This document shows positions 32,703 to 43,512 of a stretch of 64,000 nt of DNA, piece by piece. The stretch comes from Metabacillus niabensis (GTDB lineage Bacteria > Bacillota > Bacilli > Bacillales > Bacillaceae). The notes beneath the pieces were generated by a model, which was given only the letters and a program-made list of their open reading frames with translations, was not told where the DNA came from and ran no database searches. Position numbers and translations under genes: made by a program. Position 1 is the first letter of the stretch. Every line of letters begins with the position of its first letter. The stretch spans positions 22,995 through 86,994 of the forward strand of contig NZ_CADEPK010000021.1 of assembly GCF_902829255.1 (NCBI RefSeq), read 5' to 3'.

Positions 32703-33656
32703 ATGAGATTATGGATGTTAGGAATTGTAGCTATCGTCCTGTCTTTTATTTCGCTATTTATCGGAGCAATTGATATCACACCGAGTGACTTGCTAAATTG
32801 GAAATCAGATGAGACACAAATTTTCCTTATTAGCCGCCTCCCACGGTTAATTGCGATTATATTAGCAGGGGCAGGAATGAGTATTGCCGGCTTAATCATG
32901 CAGTCATTGAGCCGAAATAAGTTTGTTTCACCAACAACTGCTGGAACATTAGATGCAGCAAAGCTAGGTATTTTAATTTCAATGCTATTTTTTACGAATG
33001 TCACATATACGCAGCAGGTAATATTTAGTTTTGCGTTTGCATTAGCGGGTACATTCGTTTTTATGCAAATATTGGATCGGATCAAATTTAAAGATGCCAT
33101 TTTCGTCCCATTAATTGGTATTATGTATGGGAATATTTTAGGATCGATTACAACCTTCTTAGGATATGAAGCCGATTTGCTGCAAAATATCTCTTCATGG
33201 CTTATGGGGAGCTTCACATTGGTCATTGCAGGCCGTTATGAGCTTTTATATGTTAGTATTCCAGCTGTGATTATCGCGTATCTTTATGCGAATAAATTTA
33301 CAGTTGCAGGAATGGGAGAAGATTTTGCGAGGAATCTTGGCTTAAGCTATAAGGTAGTACTAAATATTGGGCTTGTCCTGGTTGCGATTATTTCGACAAC
33401 AGTTGTCTTAACGGTTGGAGTTATTCCCTTTTTAGGGCTTATAGTGCCAAATATTGTCTCTCTTTATTTAGGTGATAACCTACGTAAAACGATTCCACAT
33501 ACAGCGATGTTAGGTGTTGTTTTCCTATTAGTATGTGACATTCTCGGACGGATCATCATTCATCCTTATGAGATTCCAGTGAATGTAACAGTGGCAGTGA
33601 TAGGCAGTGCGATCTTCTTAACGATGCTACTTAGGGGGAGAGCATATGCGAAATAG
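32703..33656 (+). CDS. yclN: Iron-siderophore ABC transporter permease, YclN-like
   Basis: 317 residues with about eight to nine membrane helices and FecCD-family signatures (SRLPRLIAIILAGAGMSIAG, the exit motif GVIPFLGLIVPNIV). It forms the membrane channel with the next gene product. The third gene closely resembles B. subtilis YclP, so the set is assigned to the petrobactin-type Ycl system. The start is ATG 32703 behind GAGGG (32690-32694); longer in-frame starts at 32646 and 32688 lie in or before the second Fur box or ribosome site. Repression by Fur under iron-replete conditions is strongly suggested. Confidence 0.9.
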   Translation: MRLWMLGIVAIVLSFISLFIGAIDITPSDLLNWKSDETQIFLISRLPRLIAIILAGAGMSIAGLIMQSLSRNKFVSPTTAGTLDAAKLGILISMLFFTNVTYTQQVIFSFAFALAGTFVFMQILDRIKFKDAIFVPLIGIMYGNILGSITTFLGYEADLLQNISSWLMGSFTLVIAGRYELLYVSIPAVIIAYLYANKFTVAGMGEDFARNLGLSYKVVLNIGLVLVAIISTTVVLTVGVIPFLGLIVPNIVSLYLGDNLRKTIPHTAMLGVVFLLVCDILGRIIIHPYEIPVNVTVAVIGSAIFLTMLLRGRAYAK

Positions 33657-34599
33657 TACAAAACTGATTATATTAGGTGCAATTGCGCTTGCATGTATAG
33701 TGCTTTATGGGTTTTATGATATAAAAGGCGGCTTTGATTATGCCTTTCCAAAGCGGATGATCCGCGTAACAGCAATGGTTGTTACAGGAGTTGCGATCGC
33801 ATATTCGACCGTTGTATTCCAAACCATTACACATAATCGAATTTTAACACCTTCCGTTATGGGGCTTGATTCTATGTATCAAGTCGTTCAAACATTAATC
33901 TACTTTTTTGCTGGCTCCATGTCAGTTTGGGTCTTAAATAAATATTTAAACTTTGGTGCGGCAATTGCGGCAATGGTCATCTTTGCAATGCTTTTATATC
34001 GATTTTTGTTTAGAGCAGATAAGCACCCGATTTATTTTCTTTTACTAATCGGGATGATTATTGGAACACTTCTAGGAAGCTTAGTCACATTCCTGCAAGT
34101 ATTGATTGATCCTGTTGAATATTTAAGTCTCCAAAGTAGACTGTTTGCTACCTTCACGAACGTAAAAGCGGAATTATTATTTATTTCAATTGGTATTTTA
34201 TTTTTTGCCTTTCTTTATGGCTTCCTTATCATGGATAAGCTTGATGTGATGTCACTAGGTCGTGATAATGCGATGAATCTTGGGATTAACTATGACGGTA
34301 TGGTGATGAGAATTTTAATTTTATCGTCAGTTTTAATTGCGACATCAACAGCGCTTGTCGGACCAATTACATTTTTTGGGTTGATTGTGGCGAATCTTTC
34401 CTATCAGTATTTGGTGACATATAAACACTCTATCCACATATTAGGAGCAAGCCTAATTAGTATCATTGCGTTAGTCGGCGGGAATTTCCTTGTTGAGCAT
34501 ATCTTTGAATTACGGACAACATTAAGTGTTATTATTAACTTTATCGGTGGTATTTACTTTATTTATCTATTACTAAAAGAAAGTAGGGCAGCAGGATGA
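33646..34599 (+). CDS. yclO: Iron-siderophore ABC transporter permease, YclO-like
   Basis: 317 residues, a second FecCD-type permease with hydrophobic helices throughout and the segments RMIRVTAMVVTGVAIAYST, TPSVMGLDSMYQ and VGPITFFGLIVANLSY. It overlaps yclN by 11 bases and abuts yclP, so the three are cotranscribed. It pairs with YclN as a heterodimeric channel. Confidence 0.92.
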   Translation: MRNSTKLIILGAIALACIVLYGFYDIKGGFDYAFPKRMIRVTAMVVTGVAIAYSTVVFQTITHNRILTPSVMGLDSMYQVVQTLIYFFAGSMSVWVLNKYLNFGAAIAAMVIFAMLLYRFLFRADKHPIYFLLLIGMIIGTLLGSLVTFLQVLIDPVEYLSLQSRLFATFTNVKAELLFISIGILFFAFLYGFLIMDKLDVMSLGRDNAMNLGINYDGMVMRILILSSVLIATSTALVGPITFFGLIVANLSYQYLVTYKHSIHILGASLISIIALVGGNFLVEHIFELRTTLSVIINFIGGIYFIYLLLKESRAAG

Positions 34600-35363
34600 T
34601 TGAAATTAAAGGATTAACAAAGCAATTTGGGAAAAAGCCTGTTGTAGAGGATGTTACAGTTACAATCGAGCCGGGTACCATTACATCGTTTATCGGGCCG
34701 AACGGTGCTGGAAAGTCAACACTTCTTTCTATGGTGAGCCGTTTATTAGAAGCAGATACAGGTGAAGTATTGCTTGATAATAATAACGTGAAAAAGTGGA
34801 AGTCTTCTGAATTTGCGAAGCGAGTATCGATTTTAAAACAATCAAACTACCTTAATGTACGTTTAACGGTGCGTGAGCTTGTCGCATTCGGTCGCTATCC
34901 GTATTCACGGGGACGTTTAACTGCTGAAGACAAAACGTTTATTGATCAAGCCCTTGAATATATGAATTTAACGGAGATGCAAGATAAGTTCCTAGATGAA
35001 TTATCAGGTGGTCAAAAGCAACGAGCATTTATTGCGATGGTCATTGCTCAGGATACCGATTATGTCCTGTTGGATGAGCCTTTAAATAACCTTGATATGA
35101 AGCACTCTGTTCAAATTATGAAAATTTTACGTAAACTAGTCGATGAGCTCGGAAAAACGGTTGTCATTGTCTTGCATGACATTAACTTTGCGTCTGTTTA
35201 TTCAGATCGAATTGTTGCATTGAAAAATGGCAAGCTTATGAAAAACGGGCCAACCCATGAAATCATTAACTCTGATGCATTACGTGAAATTTATGATATG
35301 GATATTCCAATTCAGGAGCAAAATGGATGCAGAATTTGTGTCTATTTCAATTCACATACGTAA
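34596..35363 (+). CDS. yclP: Iron-siderophore ABC transporter ATPase, YclP-like
   Basis: 255 residues. Walker A GPNGAGKS, signature LSGGQKQR, Walker B DYVLLDEP and the switch histidine in VIVLHDINFAS are all present. The sequence, including LDEPLNNLDMKHSVQIMKIL and the end DMDIPIQ, is very close to B. subtilis YclP. It overlaps yclO by 4 bases (ATGA type). The binding lipoprotein gene yclQ, expected next, is absent: a hairpin and then a truncated trpE follow. Confidence 0.93.
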   Translation: MIEIKGLTKQFGKKPVVEDVTVTIEPGTITSFIGPNGAGKSTLLSMVSRLLEADTGEVLLDNNNVKKWKSSEFAKRVSILKQSNYLNVRLTVRELVAFGRYPYSRGRLTAEDKTFIDQALEYMNLTEMQDKFLDELSGGQKQRAFIAMVIAQDTDYVLLDEPLNNLDMKHSVQIMKILRKLVDELGKTVVIVLHDINFASVYSDRIVALKNGKLMKNGPTHEIINSDALREIYDMDIPIQEQNGCRICVYFNSHT

Positions 35364-35377
35364 GTTGGTTACGTCAG

Positions 35378-35417
35378 CCTAGAGAAATCTATTAATTTCA
35401 TCATGGTTTTCTCTAGG
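35378..35417 (+). terminator. Hairpin downstream of yclP (possible terminator)
   Basis: A 10-bp perfect stem CCTAGAGAAA / TTTCTCTAGG around a 20-nt loop begins 15 bases after the yclP stop. There is no T tract after it, so termination would be weak. Confidence 0.45.
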
Positions 35418-35512
35418 TATAATTCCTTAAATAGTGTCAGTTTTTTGATATTTTCGAAGAAACGTAAAAAAATATAAAAAAAGCAATTGACTTAAAATGT
35501 TTAATAGAGCAT

Positions 35513-36715
35513 AATTTTGTAGGTGGAGCAGTTGGTTATATCGGATATGATACCGTTTCAATTATCGAAAAAGTAAATAAGCATGAAAAAGATGACTTAA
35601 ACCAACCAAACTGTTTGTTTTTTGTATGTGAAACAATTATCGCCTTTGATCATCACGAAAAACAGTTATATTTTATCCATTATGAGCGCGTAAACGGTGA
35701 TGATGCTCCAGAACACCTCAAAGCAATCTATCAATTTGCGGAAGCTAAATTAAATAAATATGTTAGCAAACTAAATCAACAAGTACAACCAGACAATTTA
35801 TCAATTGATGGAATAAATGAATTTCAAGTTGATTTTACAAAGATTCGTTCAAACTACGAAAAAAGTAAATTTCTCAGTGATGTTGAAAGGGTTAAGGAAT
35901 ATATTCGAGCTGGTGATATTTTTCAAGGGGTATTATCACAGCGATTTGAAATTCCTATTAAGACAGATGGATTTTCATTATATCGAATTTTGCGAATGGT
36001 AAACCCATCACCGTATATGTTTTATATTCGCTTTAATGATACGGAATTGGTTGGCAGCTCTCCTGAGAGATTAATATATATCCAAAATAAGCATTTAGAA
36101 ATTCATCCAATTGCCGGAACGAGAAGACGTGGAAAGACAGTTCAAGAAGATCTGTTCTTTGAAGAAGAATTGAAAAATGATGAAAAAGAGAAGGCAGAAC
36201 ATTATATGCTAGTGGATTTAGCCCGTAATGACTTAGGAAGAGTTGCTGAGTATGGTTCAGTAACAACTCCTACATTAATGGAAGTTGGACGTTTTTCACA
36301 CGTTATGCATCTTATTTCAAAAGTTACTGCTAGGCTTAAGGATGATGTTCATCCTATGGATGCGCTACTATCTTCTTTTCCTGCCGGGACTGTGTCAGGT
36401 GCTCCAAAAATACGTGCAATGCAAATAATTCAAGAGCTTGAACCTACTGCTAGAGGAAGCTATGCAGGATGTGTCGCATATGTAGGATTTGACGGGAATA
36501 TAGACTCATGTATAACAATTCGAACAATTACTGTAAAGAATAATATCGCTTATGTGCAAGCAGGGGCTGGTATTGTTGTGGATAGTGTTCCAGAGCTAGA
36601 GTGGAAGGAAACTTGTAATAAAGCGAGTGCGCTATTAAAAACAATCCAATTAGCTGAAATGGTATTTACTAAAGGAGGTTTACAAGATGAAAAAGTTGTT
36701 AGCTCATTGCATTGA
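35513..36715 (+). pseudogene. trpE: trpE, anthranilate synthase component I, 5'-truncated
   Basis: Homology to TrpE begins abruptly at about 35513 (NFVGGAVGYIGYD), which corresponds to residue ~115 of the ~515-residue protein. The first in-frame start is TTG 35615, without a ribosome site, giving at most 366 residues. The chorismate-binding half is intact (GDIFQGVLSQRF, NPSPYMFYI, VGSSPERL, HPIAGTRRRG, EKAEHYMLVDLARND, FPAGTVSGAPK, GAGIVVDSVPE). The lost N terminus normally carries the tryptophan feedback site, and the trp promoter and leader are also missing. Without these the gene is probably inactive unless translated from an unusual start. Its end overlaps trpD by 29 bases as in intact operons. 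Misassembly is an alternative explanation. Confidence 0.8.
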
Positions 36716-37703
36716 AGGGAAAACATTATCAGAGGAACAAGCAGAACAAGTCATGAACTTAATTATGACGGGTAATGCGACACCTAGTCAAATTGCAAGC
36801 CTTGTATCAATTATGAGACTGCGGGGAGAAACGGTCGATGAATTGGTTGGTTTTGCTAAATCGATGAAAAAGCATATGACATCAATAGATTACGAGCATG
36901 ATGTAGTCGATACTTGTGGTACTGGTGGCGATGGAGCATCAACTTTTAATATATCAACAGCCGCTGCAATTGTTACCTCATCGTTTAAAGTGAAGGTAGC
37001 AAAGCATGGTAATCGAGCGTTTACTTCAAAGAGCGGCAGTGCTGATGTTATCGAAACTTTAGGAATAGCAATACAAACAACTCAAGAGGAAGCAATCGCT
37101 AATCTTAACAAACAAAATATGAGTTTTTTATTTGCACCAATGTTTCATTCTTCAATGAAACATGCTGTAAATCCACGAAAGGAAATTGGGTTTCGAACGG
37201 TTTTTAACTTATTGGGTCCACTGGCTAATCCTGCAAATGCAAAACGACAAGTAATAGGGGTTTACTCAACAGATTATGCGGAAAAAATGGCTGAGGCACT
37301 GAAGCGATTAGGTGCAGAGCATGTTTTACTCGTAACTGGACGTGACGGTCTTGATGAAATTTCAATTTCGACTGAAACAGACATCGTCGAATTAAAAAAT
37401 GGAAACATCACTAGATACGTATTTCATCCTTCAGATGTTGGATTAAAAGAAGGTAATCTTAAAGATTTAAAAGTGTCGAATCCAAAGGAGAGTGCGGAAT
37501 TAATCGAGCGGATATTTAAAGGATTAGCTCCAGAAAGCGCTGAAAATATAGTTGCGATTAATGCAGCTGCAGCATTATATGTTGCAGGATATATTTCTTC
37601 ACTTTCAGATGGAGTTATTCTTGCAAAAGAAGCGATTAGAAATGGTGCTGCTATTAAGCAGTTAATGGTCTTACGTAATCAGGTGGAGGAATCTTATGCT
37701 TAA
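36687..37703 (+). CDS. trpD: Anthranilate phosphoribosyltransferase
   Basis: 338 residues. It transfers phosphoribosyl from PRPP to anthranilate, the second tryptophan step. The signature [18 protein letters not shown] binds [22 protein letters not shown] and [21 protein letters not shown] are conserved. ATG 36687 follows AAAGGAGG and is embedded in the 3' end of trpE, the arrangement used for translational coupling in Bacillus trp operons. Confidence 0.97.
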   Translation: MKKLLAHCIEGKTLSEEQAEQVMNLIMTGNATPSQIASLVSIMRLRGETVDELVGFAKSMKKHMTSIDYEHDVVDTCGTGGDGASTFNISTAAAIVTSSFKVKVAKHGNRAFTSKSGSADVIETLGIAIQTTQEEAIANLNKQNMSFLFAPMFHSSMKHAVNPRKEIGFRTVFNLLGPLANPANAKRQVIGVYSTDYAEKMAEALKRLGAEHVLLVTGRDGLDEISISTETDIVELKNGNITRYVFHPSDVGLKEGNLKDLKVSNPKESAELIERIFKGLAPESAENIVAINAAAALYVAGYISSLSDGVILAKEAIRNGAAIKQLMVLRNQVEESYA

Positions 37704-38460
37704 TAAAATTATTGAATCAAAAAAAGACGAGATTAAACAGTTAGTATTACCTGAGGATTTAAAATTACCTCATAATTCGTTTTATGAAGCGCTCTTAAAT
37801 CCGAATAGAGATTTAGCATTAATCGCGGAGGTGAAAAAGGCTTCACCGTCAAAAGGTTTGATTAAAGAAAATTTTCATCCTGTGGAGATTGCATTAGCAT
37901 ATGAAAAAGGTGGAGCTGACTGTTTATCAGTACTAACAGATGAGCCGTTTTTTCAAGGCAAAAGAGAATACTTAACAAATGTTAAAAGGTCGGTAAATTT
38001 ACCGATTTTAAGAAAAGACTTTATTATTGACCACATTCAAATAGAAGAGGCAAGACGGATAGGTGCTGATGCAATATTATTAATTGGAGAAGCACTTGAG
38101 CCATCTATGTTAAAGGAACTATATGATCATGCCATAGAAAAAAAATTGGATGTTCTAGTAGAAGTTCATGACCAAACCATTTTAGAACAGGTTTTAAAAA
38201 TGTTTACACCGAAAATATTAGGTGTTAATAATCGTAATTTAAAAACATTTGAAGTAAATATTAACCAATTGGAAGAGATGGTCCGGATTATTCCTAATGA
38301 AACATTGCTTGTAAGTGAAAGTGGACTTTATACGTACGAGGATTTACAATTTGTCAAACAGTTTGGGGCAAAAGCAGTGTTAATTGGGGAATCCCTTATG
38401 AGAAAGGAAAACCAAACAATAGCAATTAAACAGTTGTTTGGGGAGGAAATTCATGCATAA
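37696..38460 (+). CDS. trpC: Indole-3-glycerol-phosphate synthase
   Basis: 254 residues, a TIM-barrel enzyme closing the indole ring. The catalytic motifs [33 protein letters not shown] and LVSESGL are present. It overlaps trpD by 8 bases behind the ribosome site GGTGGAGG. Confidence 0.97.
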   Translation: MLNKIIESKKDEIKQLVLPEDLKLPHNSFYEALLNPNRDLALIAEVKKASPSKGLIKENFHPVEIALAYEKGGADCLSVLTDEPFFQGKREYLTNVKRSVNLPILRKDFIIDHIQIEEARRIGADAILLIGEALEPSMLKELYDHAIEKKLDVLVEVHDQTILEQVLKMFTPKILGVNNRNLKTFEVNINQLEEMVRIIPNETLLVSESGLYTYEDLQFVKQFGAKAVLIGESLMRKENQTIAIKQLFGEEIHA

Positions 38461-39106
38461 ACCTTTACTTAAGTATTGTGGTATACGCTCAGAAGCTGAT
38501 TTGGAAATAGTTGCCGAATCAGCAGCAGATTTTATCGGGTTTATTTTTGCTAATAGTAAGCGAAGAGTAGAACCGGGTAAAGTAAGAGAATGGTTAAAAA
38601 TAGTTGATGCCTCGTCAAAAAAACTAGTTGCAGTATTTGTTAATCCATCTCAAGCTGAATTACATGATGTGTTGTCCGTTTTACCAATTGATGTTATTCA
38701 ATTTCATGGAAATGAAAGAATTGAAGATATAATGAGAGTAAAAGAAAAGTTTTCAGGAACGATTTGGAAAGCACTTCATCATCATCCAGAAACTATAGAT
38801 GAAATGAACGATTATAAGGATGTGGTTGATGGATATGTTATTGACTCACGAATGAAGAATCAGTGGGGTGGAACTGGTATTAGCTTTGATTGGAATGCTG
38901 TACCGAATTATCTAGAAATTGCAACAACTTATGAGAAAGTATGTTTTATTGCTGGTGGAGTAAATGAACAAAATATTGATAGATTATTAACTTTAAAACC
39001 TCATGGAATTGACTTATCTAGTGGAATTGAAATGAACGATAAAAAAAGCAAAAAAAAGATAAAGTTAATAGAAGAAAGGATGTTACAGCATGTCAACTTA
39101 TCCTGA
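38453..39106 (+). CDS. trpF: Phosphoribosylanthranilate isomerase
   Basis: 217 residues, a TIM-barrel isomerase. The active-site cysteine is in KYCGIRS, followed by [17 protein letters not shown] and the C-terminal phosphate loops [11 protein letters not shown] and [12 protein letters not shown] 38453 overlaps the trpC stop by 8 bases and uses GGGGAGG; the in-frame start at 38438 precedes that site. Confidence 0.96.
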   Translation: MHKPLLKYCGIRSEADLEIVAESAADFIGFIFANSKRRVEPGKVREWLKIVDASSKKLVAVFVNPSQAELHDVLSVLPIDVIQFHGNERIEDIMRVKEKFSGTIWKALHHHPETIDEMNDYKDVVDGYVIDSRMKNQWGGTGISFDWNAVPNYLEIATTYEKVCFIAGGVNEQNIDRLLTLKPHGIDLSSGIEMNDKKSKKKIKLIEERMLQHVNLS

Positions 39107-40316
39107 CAAAAATGGACGATACGGAGAATTTGGTGGTAGATTTGTTCCGGAAACATTAATGAGTCCTTTAGCAGAAATTGAAAAAGCACATAATGAAGCT
39201 ATGAAAGACCCATCTTTTATGGAAGAATATCATTATTTATTAAAAGAATATTCTGGTAGGCCAACGACAGTAACCTATGCAGAAAATGTTACGAAAAAAC
39301 TCGGTGGAGCAAAAATTTACTTAAAACGCGAGGATTTAAATCATACAGGTGCCCATAAAATTAACAATGCGATAGGTCAAGCTTTGTTGGCAAAAAGAAT
39401 GGGGAAAACGAAAGTTATTGCAGAAACAGGTGCGGGTCAGCATGGTGTAGCAACAGCAACTGTCGCAGCAAAGTTCGGAATGGAATGCAAGGTGTTTATG
39501 GGGGAGGAAGATGTAAAACGCCAACAATTAAATGTATTTCGGATGCAGCTTTTAGGTGCAGAAGTAATCCCTGTTACGAGTGGAAATAAAACATTAAAAG
39601 ATGCAACAAATGAAGCGATGCGGTACTGGGTACAGCATTGTGAGGATCATTTTTATATTATTGGCTCTGTCGTTGGTCCACATCCATATCCACACATTGT
39701 TCGAGAATTCCAGCGAGTCATTGGTGATGAGGCAAAACGCCAATTTCAAGAAATTGAAGGTACGTTACCTACTAAAGTAATGGCATGTGTAGGTGGTGGA
39801 AGCAATGCAATTGGAATGTTTGCAGCTTTTATTAATGAGGATGTAGACTTGGTTGCAGTTGAAGCAGCCGGTTTGGGCGTAGATACTGATATGCATGCAG
39901 CAACGATTACAAAAGGAACAAAAGGTGTCTTACATGGATCGATGACATATTTATTACAAGATGAATATGGTCAAGTTATTGAACCTTACTCAATTTCAGC
40001 AGGGCTTGATTATCCTGGAATTGGTCCAGAGCATGCTCATTTATCTTCGATCGGAAGAGTGAAATATGAATATGCTACTGATAAACAAGCGTTGAATGCC
40101 CTTGAATTATTAGCTAAAGAAGAAGGGATATTAGCAGCTATTGAGTCTGCACATGCATTATCGTCCGCTTTCGAACATGCAAAACATATGTCTAGTGAAG
40201 AAAGCATCTTAATCTGCCTTTCAGGTCGAGGGGATAAAGATGTTCATACTTTAATGTCTCATTTTACGGAGGAAGAACAAAATGAAAACACTCTTCAAAC
40301 AACCGTTACAAAATAA
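39090..40316 (+). CDS. trpB: Tryptophan synthase beta chain
   Basis: 408 residues. It makes tryptophan from indole and serine with pyridoxal phosphate. The cofactor lysine is in [37 protein letters not shown] and the phosphate loop [12 protein letters not shown] confirm TrpB of the standard (TrpB1) type. It overlaps trpF by 17 bases. Confidence 0.98.
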   Translation: MSTYPDKNGRYGEFGGRFVPETLMSPLAEIEKAHNEAMKDPSFMEEYHYLLKEYSGRPTTVTYAENVTKKLGGAKIYLKREDLNHTGAHKINNAIGQALLAKRMGKTKVIAETGAGQHGVATATVAAKFGMECKVFMGEEDVKRQQLNVFRMQLLGAEVIPVTSGNKTLKDATNEAMRYWVQHCEDHFYIIGSVVGPHPYPHIVREFQRVIGDEAKRQFQEIEGTLPTKVMACVGGGSNAIGMFAAFINEDVDLVAVEAAGLGVDTDMHAATITKGTKGVLHGSMTYLLQDEYGQVIEPYSISAGLDYPGIGPEHAHLSSIGRVKYEYATDKQALNALELLAKEEGILAAIESAHALSSAFEHAKHMSSEESILICLSGRGDKDVHTLMSHFTEEEQNENTLQTTVTK

Positions 40317-41073
40317 ATTATTTATTCCATTTATTACAGCTGGTGATCCGGATTCAGAAACGACGATTAGTTTGGCAGTTGCCTTACAAGATGCTGGTGC
40401 CTCTGCAATAGAGCTTGGTATTCCATACTCTGATCCAGTAGCAGACGGGCCAGTAATACAAAAGGCATCTAGCCGTGCATTGAAAAATGGGATGAATATT
40501 GTAAAAGCGATGAAACTTGTCCCTGAAATGAGGAAAAAAGGCTTAAATATTCCGATTATTCTATTTACGTATTACAATCCTGTGTTACAATTAGAAGAGG
40601 AATCCTTTTTCGCTTTACTGCGAGAAAATACAATCGATGGATTACTGATCCCGGATATTCCTTTTGAAGAAAGCGCTGAGTTACGAGCAAAATGTAAGGA
40701 GCATTCCATATCCTTTATTTCATTAGTTGCTCCGACTTCCTCAAGTCGTATTAAAATGATCGCAGAAAATGCTGAAGGATTTATTTATTGTGTTTCTTCT
40801 TTAGGTGTAACTGGTGTTCGCAATACGTTTGATAGCTCTATTACTGATTTTTTAGAAGAAGTTAAGAGGTATAGCAACGTACCGGTCGTTGTTGGGTTTG
40901 GAGTATCAACAAAAGAACAAGTTGAACAATTTGGAAGTATATGTGATGGTGTTGTTGTTGGTAGTGCATTAGTTCGTGAAATTGAAAGGCTCCAACCTTC
41001 GTTATTAAATGAGAGTTATCAAGAAGAGGCACTTTCGGAATTTACCTCATTTGCTCGAACATTTAGTGCTTAA
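40282..41073 (+). CDS. trpA: Tryptophan synthase alpha chain
   Basis: 263 residues. It cleaves indole-3-glycerol phosphate to indole and passes it to TrpB. The catalytic acids are in [22 protein letters not shown] and [12 protein letters not shown] are conserved. It overlaps trpB by 35 bases, with GGAGGAAG as the ribosome site. Confidence 0.97.
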   Translation: MKTLFKQPLQNKLFIPFITAGDPDSETTISLAVALQDAGASAIELGIPYSDPVADGPVIQKASSRALKNGMNIVKAMKLVPEMRKKGLNIPIILFTYYNPVLQLEEESFFALLRENTIDGLLIPDIPFEESAELRAKCKEHSISFISLVAPTSSSRIKMIAENAEGFIYCVSSLGVTGVRNTFDSSITDFLEEVKRYSNVPVVVGFGVSTKEQVEQFGSICDGVVVGSALVREIERLQPSLLNESYQEEALSEFTSFARTFSA

Positions 41074-41124
41074 AGAACAGATGATGTATACTTGATTTAA
41101 AAAATAGTAATGAGCAAAATGATT

Positions 41125-41155
41125 TCAGAGGGTATTCCCTCTGATTATGTTTTTT
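41125..41155 (+). terminator. Hairpin with T tract between trpA and hisC
   Basis: An 8-bp perfect stem TCAGAGGG / CCCTCTGA with a 4-nt loop, then TTATGTTTTTT. It may act as a partial terminator, reducing expression of hisC-tyrA-aroA relative to trp. Confidence 0.6.
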
Positions 41156-41175
41156 AGTAAGGAGAGGTGTTTGTT

Positions 41176-42261
41176 TTGCATGTAAAAGAGCAGTTACTAA
41201 CATTAAAACCATATCAACCTGGTAAACCAATTGAAGAAGTAAAAAAAGAATTTAATCTATCAAAAGTTGTTAAGCTAGCTTCAAACGAGAATCCATATGG
41301 ATGTTCGGAAAAAGCAAAGCAGGCAATTTTATCAGAAATGGAACAATTAGCTATATACCCTGATGGTTATAGTGCACTTCTTCGGACAAAACTAGCAAAT
41401 CATTTAGGGGTTAGGGAAGAAGAATTAATATTTGGAAATGGCTCAGATGAAGTAGTCCAAATCATTTGTCGAGCATTATTAAGTCCTGAGACTAATACTG
41501 TCATGGCTACTCCAACGTTCCCTCAATATAAGCATAATGCAATAATTGAAGGTACAGAAATTCGTGAAGTTCCACTCGTGAATGGGGATCATGACCTTGA
41601 TGCAATGCTTAATCAAGTTGACGAGAAAACAACGGTTATGTGGGTATGTACACCAAATAACCCAACAGGAACTTATATAAAAGAGAATGTATTGCTAGAA
41701 TTTTTGCAGAAGGTTCCAAAGCATGTTCTCGTTGTATTAGACGAAGCATACTACGAATATGTGGTAGCTGAGGATTACCCACAAACTATTGAACTACTTA
41801 AAGATTATCCTAATATTATTATTTTACGTACGTTTTCTAAAGCATATGGGTTGGCAGCACTTCGTGTAGGGTATGGTATTGCAAATGCAGACTTAATTCG
41901 TAAAATTGAACCAGCAAGAGAACCTTTTAACACAAGTAGAATTGGACAAGCAGCTGCAATTGCTGCACTTGATGATGTAGATTTTGTTTTAGAATGCAGA
42001 GAAAAAAATCAAAAAGGTCTCCAACAGTTTTATCAATTTTGTGAAGAACAGAAATTAGACTATTACCGCTCTGAAGGTAATTTTATCTTGATAGATTTTA
42101 ATAGAGATTCAGATGAAGTGTTCGGTGCTTTACTTAAAAAAGGTTACATTGTTCGTTCAGGTAATGCTCTTGGATTTCCAACTCACTTGAGAATTACAAT
42201 TGGAACAGAGCAGCAAAATGCAGAAATTATTGAGGTATTAAAGGAATTTGTTAATCATTGA
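41176..42261 (+). CDS. hisC: Histidinol-phosphate / aromatic amino acid aminotransferase
   Basis: 361 residues, a class II PLP aminotransferase. In Bacillus this trp-linked HisC serves both histidine synthesis and the last transamination of tyrosine and phenylalanine. The cofactor lysine is in [26 protein letters not shown] and TPNNPTG are conserved. The start is taken as TTG 41176, 8 bases after GGAGAGG, because the protein then begins [18 protein letters not shown] as in relatives; the in-frame GTG 41167 falls in the ribosome site. Confidence 0.95.
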   Translation: MHVKEQLLTLKPYQPGKPIEEVKKEFNLSKVVKLASNENPYGCSEKAKQAILSEMEQLAIYPDGYSALLRTKLANHLGVREEELIFGNGSDEVVQIICRALLSPETNTVMATPTFPQYKHNAIIEGTEIREVPLVNGDHDLDAMLNQVDEKTTVMWVCTPNNPTGTYIKENVLLEFLQKVPKHVLVVLDEAYYEYVVAEDYPQTIELLKDYPNIIILRTFSKAYGLAALRVGYGIANADLIRKIEPAREPFNTSRIGQAAAIAALDDVDFVLECREKNQKGLQQFYQFCEEQKLDYYRSEGNFILIDFNRDSDEVFGALLKKGYIVRSGNALGFPTHLRITIGTEQQNAEIIEVLKEFVNH

Positions 42262-42371
42262 TACCTAAGTCCTCTTTTCATTGGAAGAGAGGACTGCTCT
42301 TTATTTTAAATAGTCCAGTTTTCAACCCTTTTATAAAGGCAATCTAAGATAGGCTGAAAAAGGTGATATTG

Positions 42372-43475
42372 TTGGTTAAAAAGATTTATTTAATCGGATT
42401 AGGTTTAATTGGAGGATCAATTGCTCTTTCAATAAAAAAACACGATCCAGCGATCCATATTCTTGGATTTGATATAAACAAGGATCAAGCAAATCTTGCG
42501 AAAAAAATTGGGGCAATAGATGAAATTTCCTTTACTCTATTTCCAGATCTTACTGATGTGGATATGATTTTTATTTCGACACCTGTACAACAAACAATTC
42601 ATATCATTGAACAACTCGAAAACGTTGAGTTAAAAAAAGATGTTATTATAACAGATGTTGGCAGTACGAAAGTGAAAATAGTGGAATGTGCGAATTATTA
42701 TTTAAATAGTAGAATTAAATTCATAGGCGGACATCCGATGGCTGGGTCGCACAAATCAGGGATTTTAGCAGCTAAACCTCACTTATTTGAAAATGCATTT
42801 TACATATTAACTCCTTCTAAATATGTAACCTCGGAGGATCTAAACCAATTAAAGTCTATTTTGTCGGGAACAAAAGCAAATATCATTGAAATGACACCTG
42901 AAGAGCATGACAAAGTAACAGGAGTGATAAGTCATTTTCCCCATATTGTTGCTGCAAGTTTAGTGTACCAGGCTGAAAGTTATGAGGAAAATTATCCAAT
43001 TGTGAAAAGACTTGCTGCAGGAGGATTCCGTGATATTACAAGAATTGCTTCAAGCAATCCTTCGATGTGGCGAGACATTCTTCTCCATAATAAAGGCCCC
43101 TTGTTAGAGCTTTTTGATGAATGGATAACTGAAATGGAACGGATCAAACAATATGTGAAGGATGAAGATGCAAATCAGTTGTTTGCTTATTTTGCTCATG
43201 CTAAGCAATATCGAGATGAACTTCCCGAAAAGCAGAAGGGAGCAATCCCATCCTTTTATGATTTGTTTGTCGATGTCCCGGATTATCCCGGTATTATATC
43301 TGAAATAACAGGATATTTGGCAAAAGAGGAAATCAGTCTAACGAATATACGCATAATCGAAACAAGGGAAGAGATTTATGGTGTATTAAGATTGAGCTTT
43401 CAAACAGAACAGGATCGTGAATTAGCGATTAAATGTATTGGCAAATATTCAGACTATGATACATTTATTATTTAA
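42372..43475 (+). CDS. tyrA: Prephenate dehydrogenase with ACT domain
   Basis: 367 residues. It oxidatively decarboxylates prephenate to 4-hydroxyphenylpyruvate. The NAD motif GLGLIGGS, ITDVGSTK, IGGHPMAGSHKSG, HFPHIVAA and GFRDITRIASS are present. A C-terminal ACT domain (VDVPDYPGIISEITGYL) suggests allosteric control by tyrosine or another amino acid. The start is uncertain: TTG 42372 behind AAAGGTGAT gives the best spacing, while GTG 42363 and TTG 42369 are also in frame. Confidence 0.95.
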   Translation: MVKKIYLIGLGLIGGSIALSIKKHDPAIHILGFDINKDQANLAKKIGAIDEISFTLFPDLTDVDMIFISTPVQQTIHIIEQLENVELKKDVIITDVGSTKVKIVECANYYLNSRIKFIGGHPMAGSHKSGILAAKPHLFENAFYILTPSKYVTSEDLNQLKSILSGTKANIIEMTPEEHDKVTGVISHFPHIVAASLVYQAESYEENYPIVKRLAAGGFRDITRIASSNPSMWRDILLHNKGPLLELFDEWITEMERIKQYVKDEDANQLFAYFAHAKQYRDELPEKQKGAIPSFYDLFVDVPDYPGIISEITGYLAKEEISLTNIRIIETREEIYGVLRLSFQTEQDRELAIKCIGKYSDYDTFII

Positions 43476-43512
43476 CTACTGAGTAGGATAATTGAGGTTT
43501 GAGGTGAAAACA

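Noticed and set aside
32666..33226. 186-codon minus-strand frame antisense to yclN
   Set aside because: It is the antisense shadow of a membrane protein gene, with no ribosome site or known domain.
35513..41073. Missing trpG in the trp operon as an anomaly
   Set aside because: In Bacillus the glutamine amidotransferase subunit is encoded in the folate operon, so its absence here is normal.
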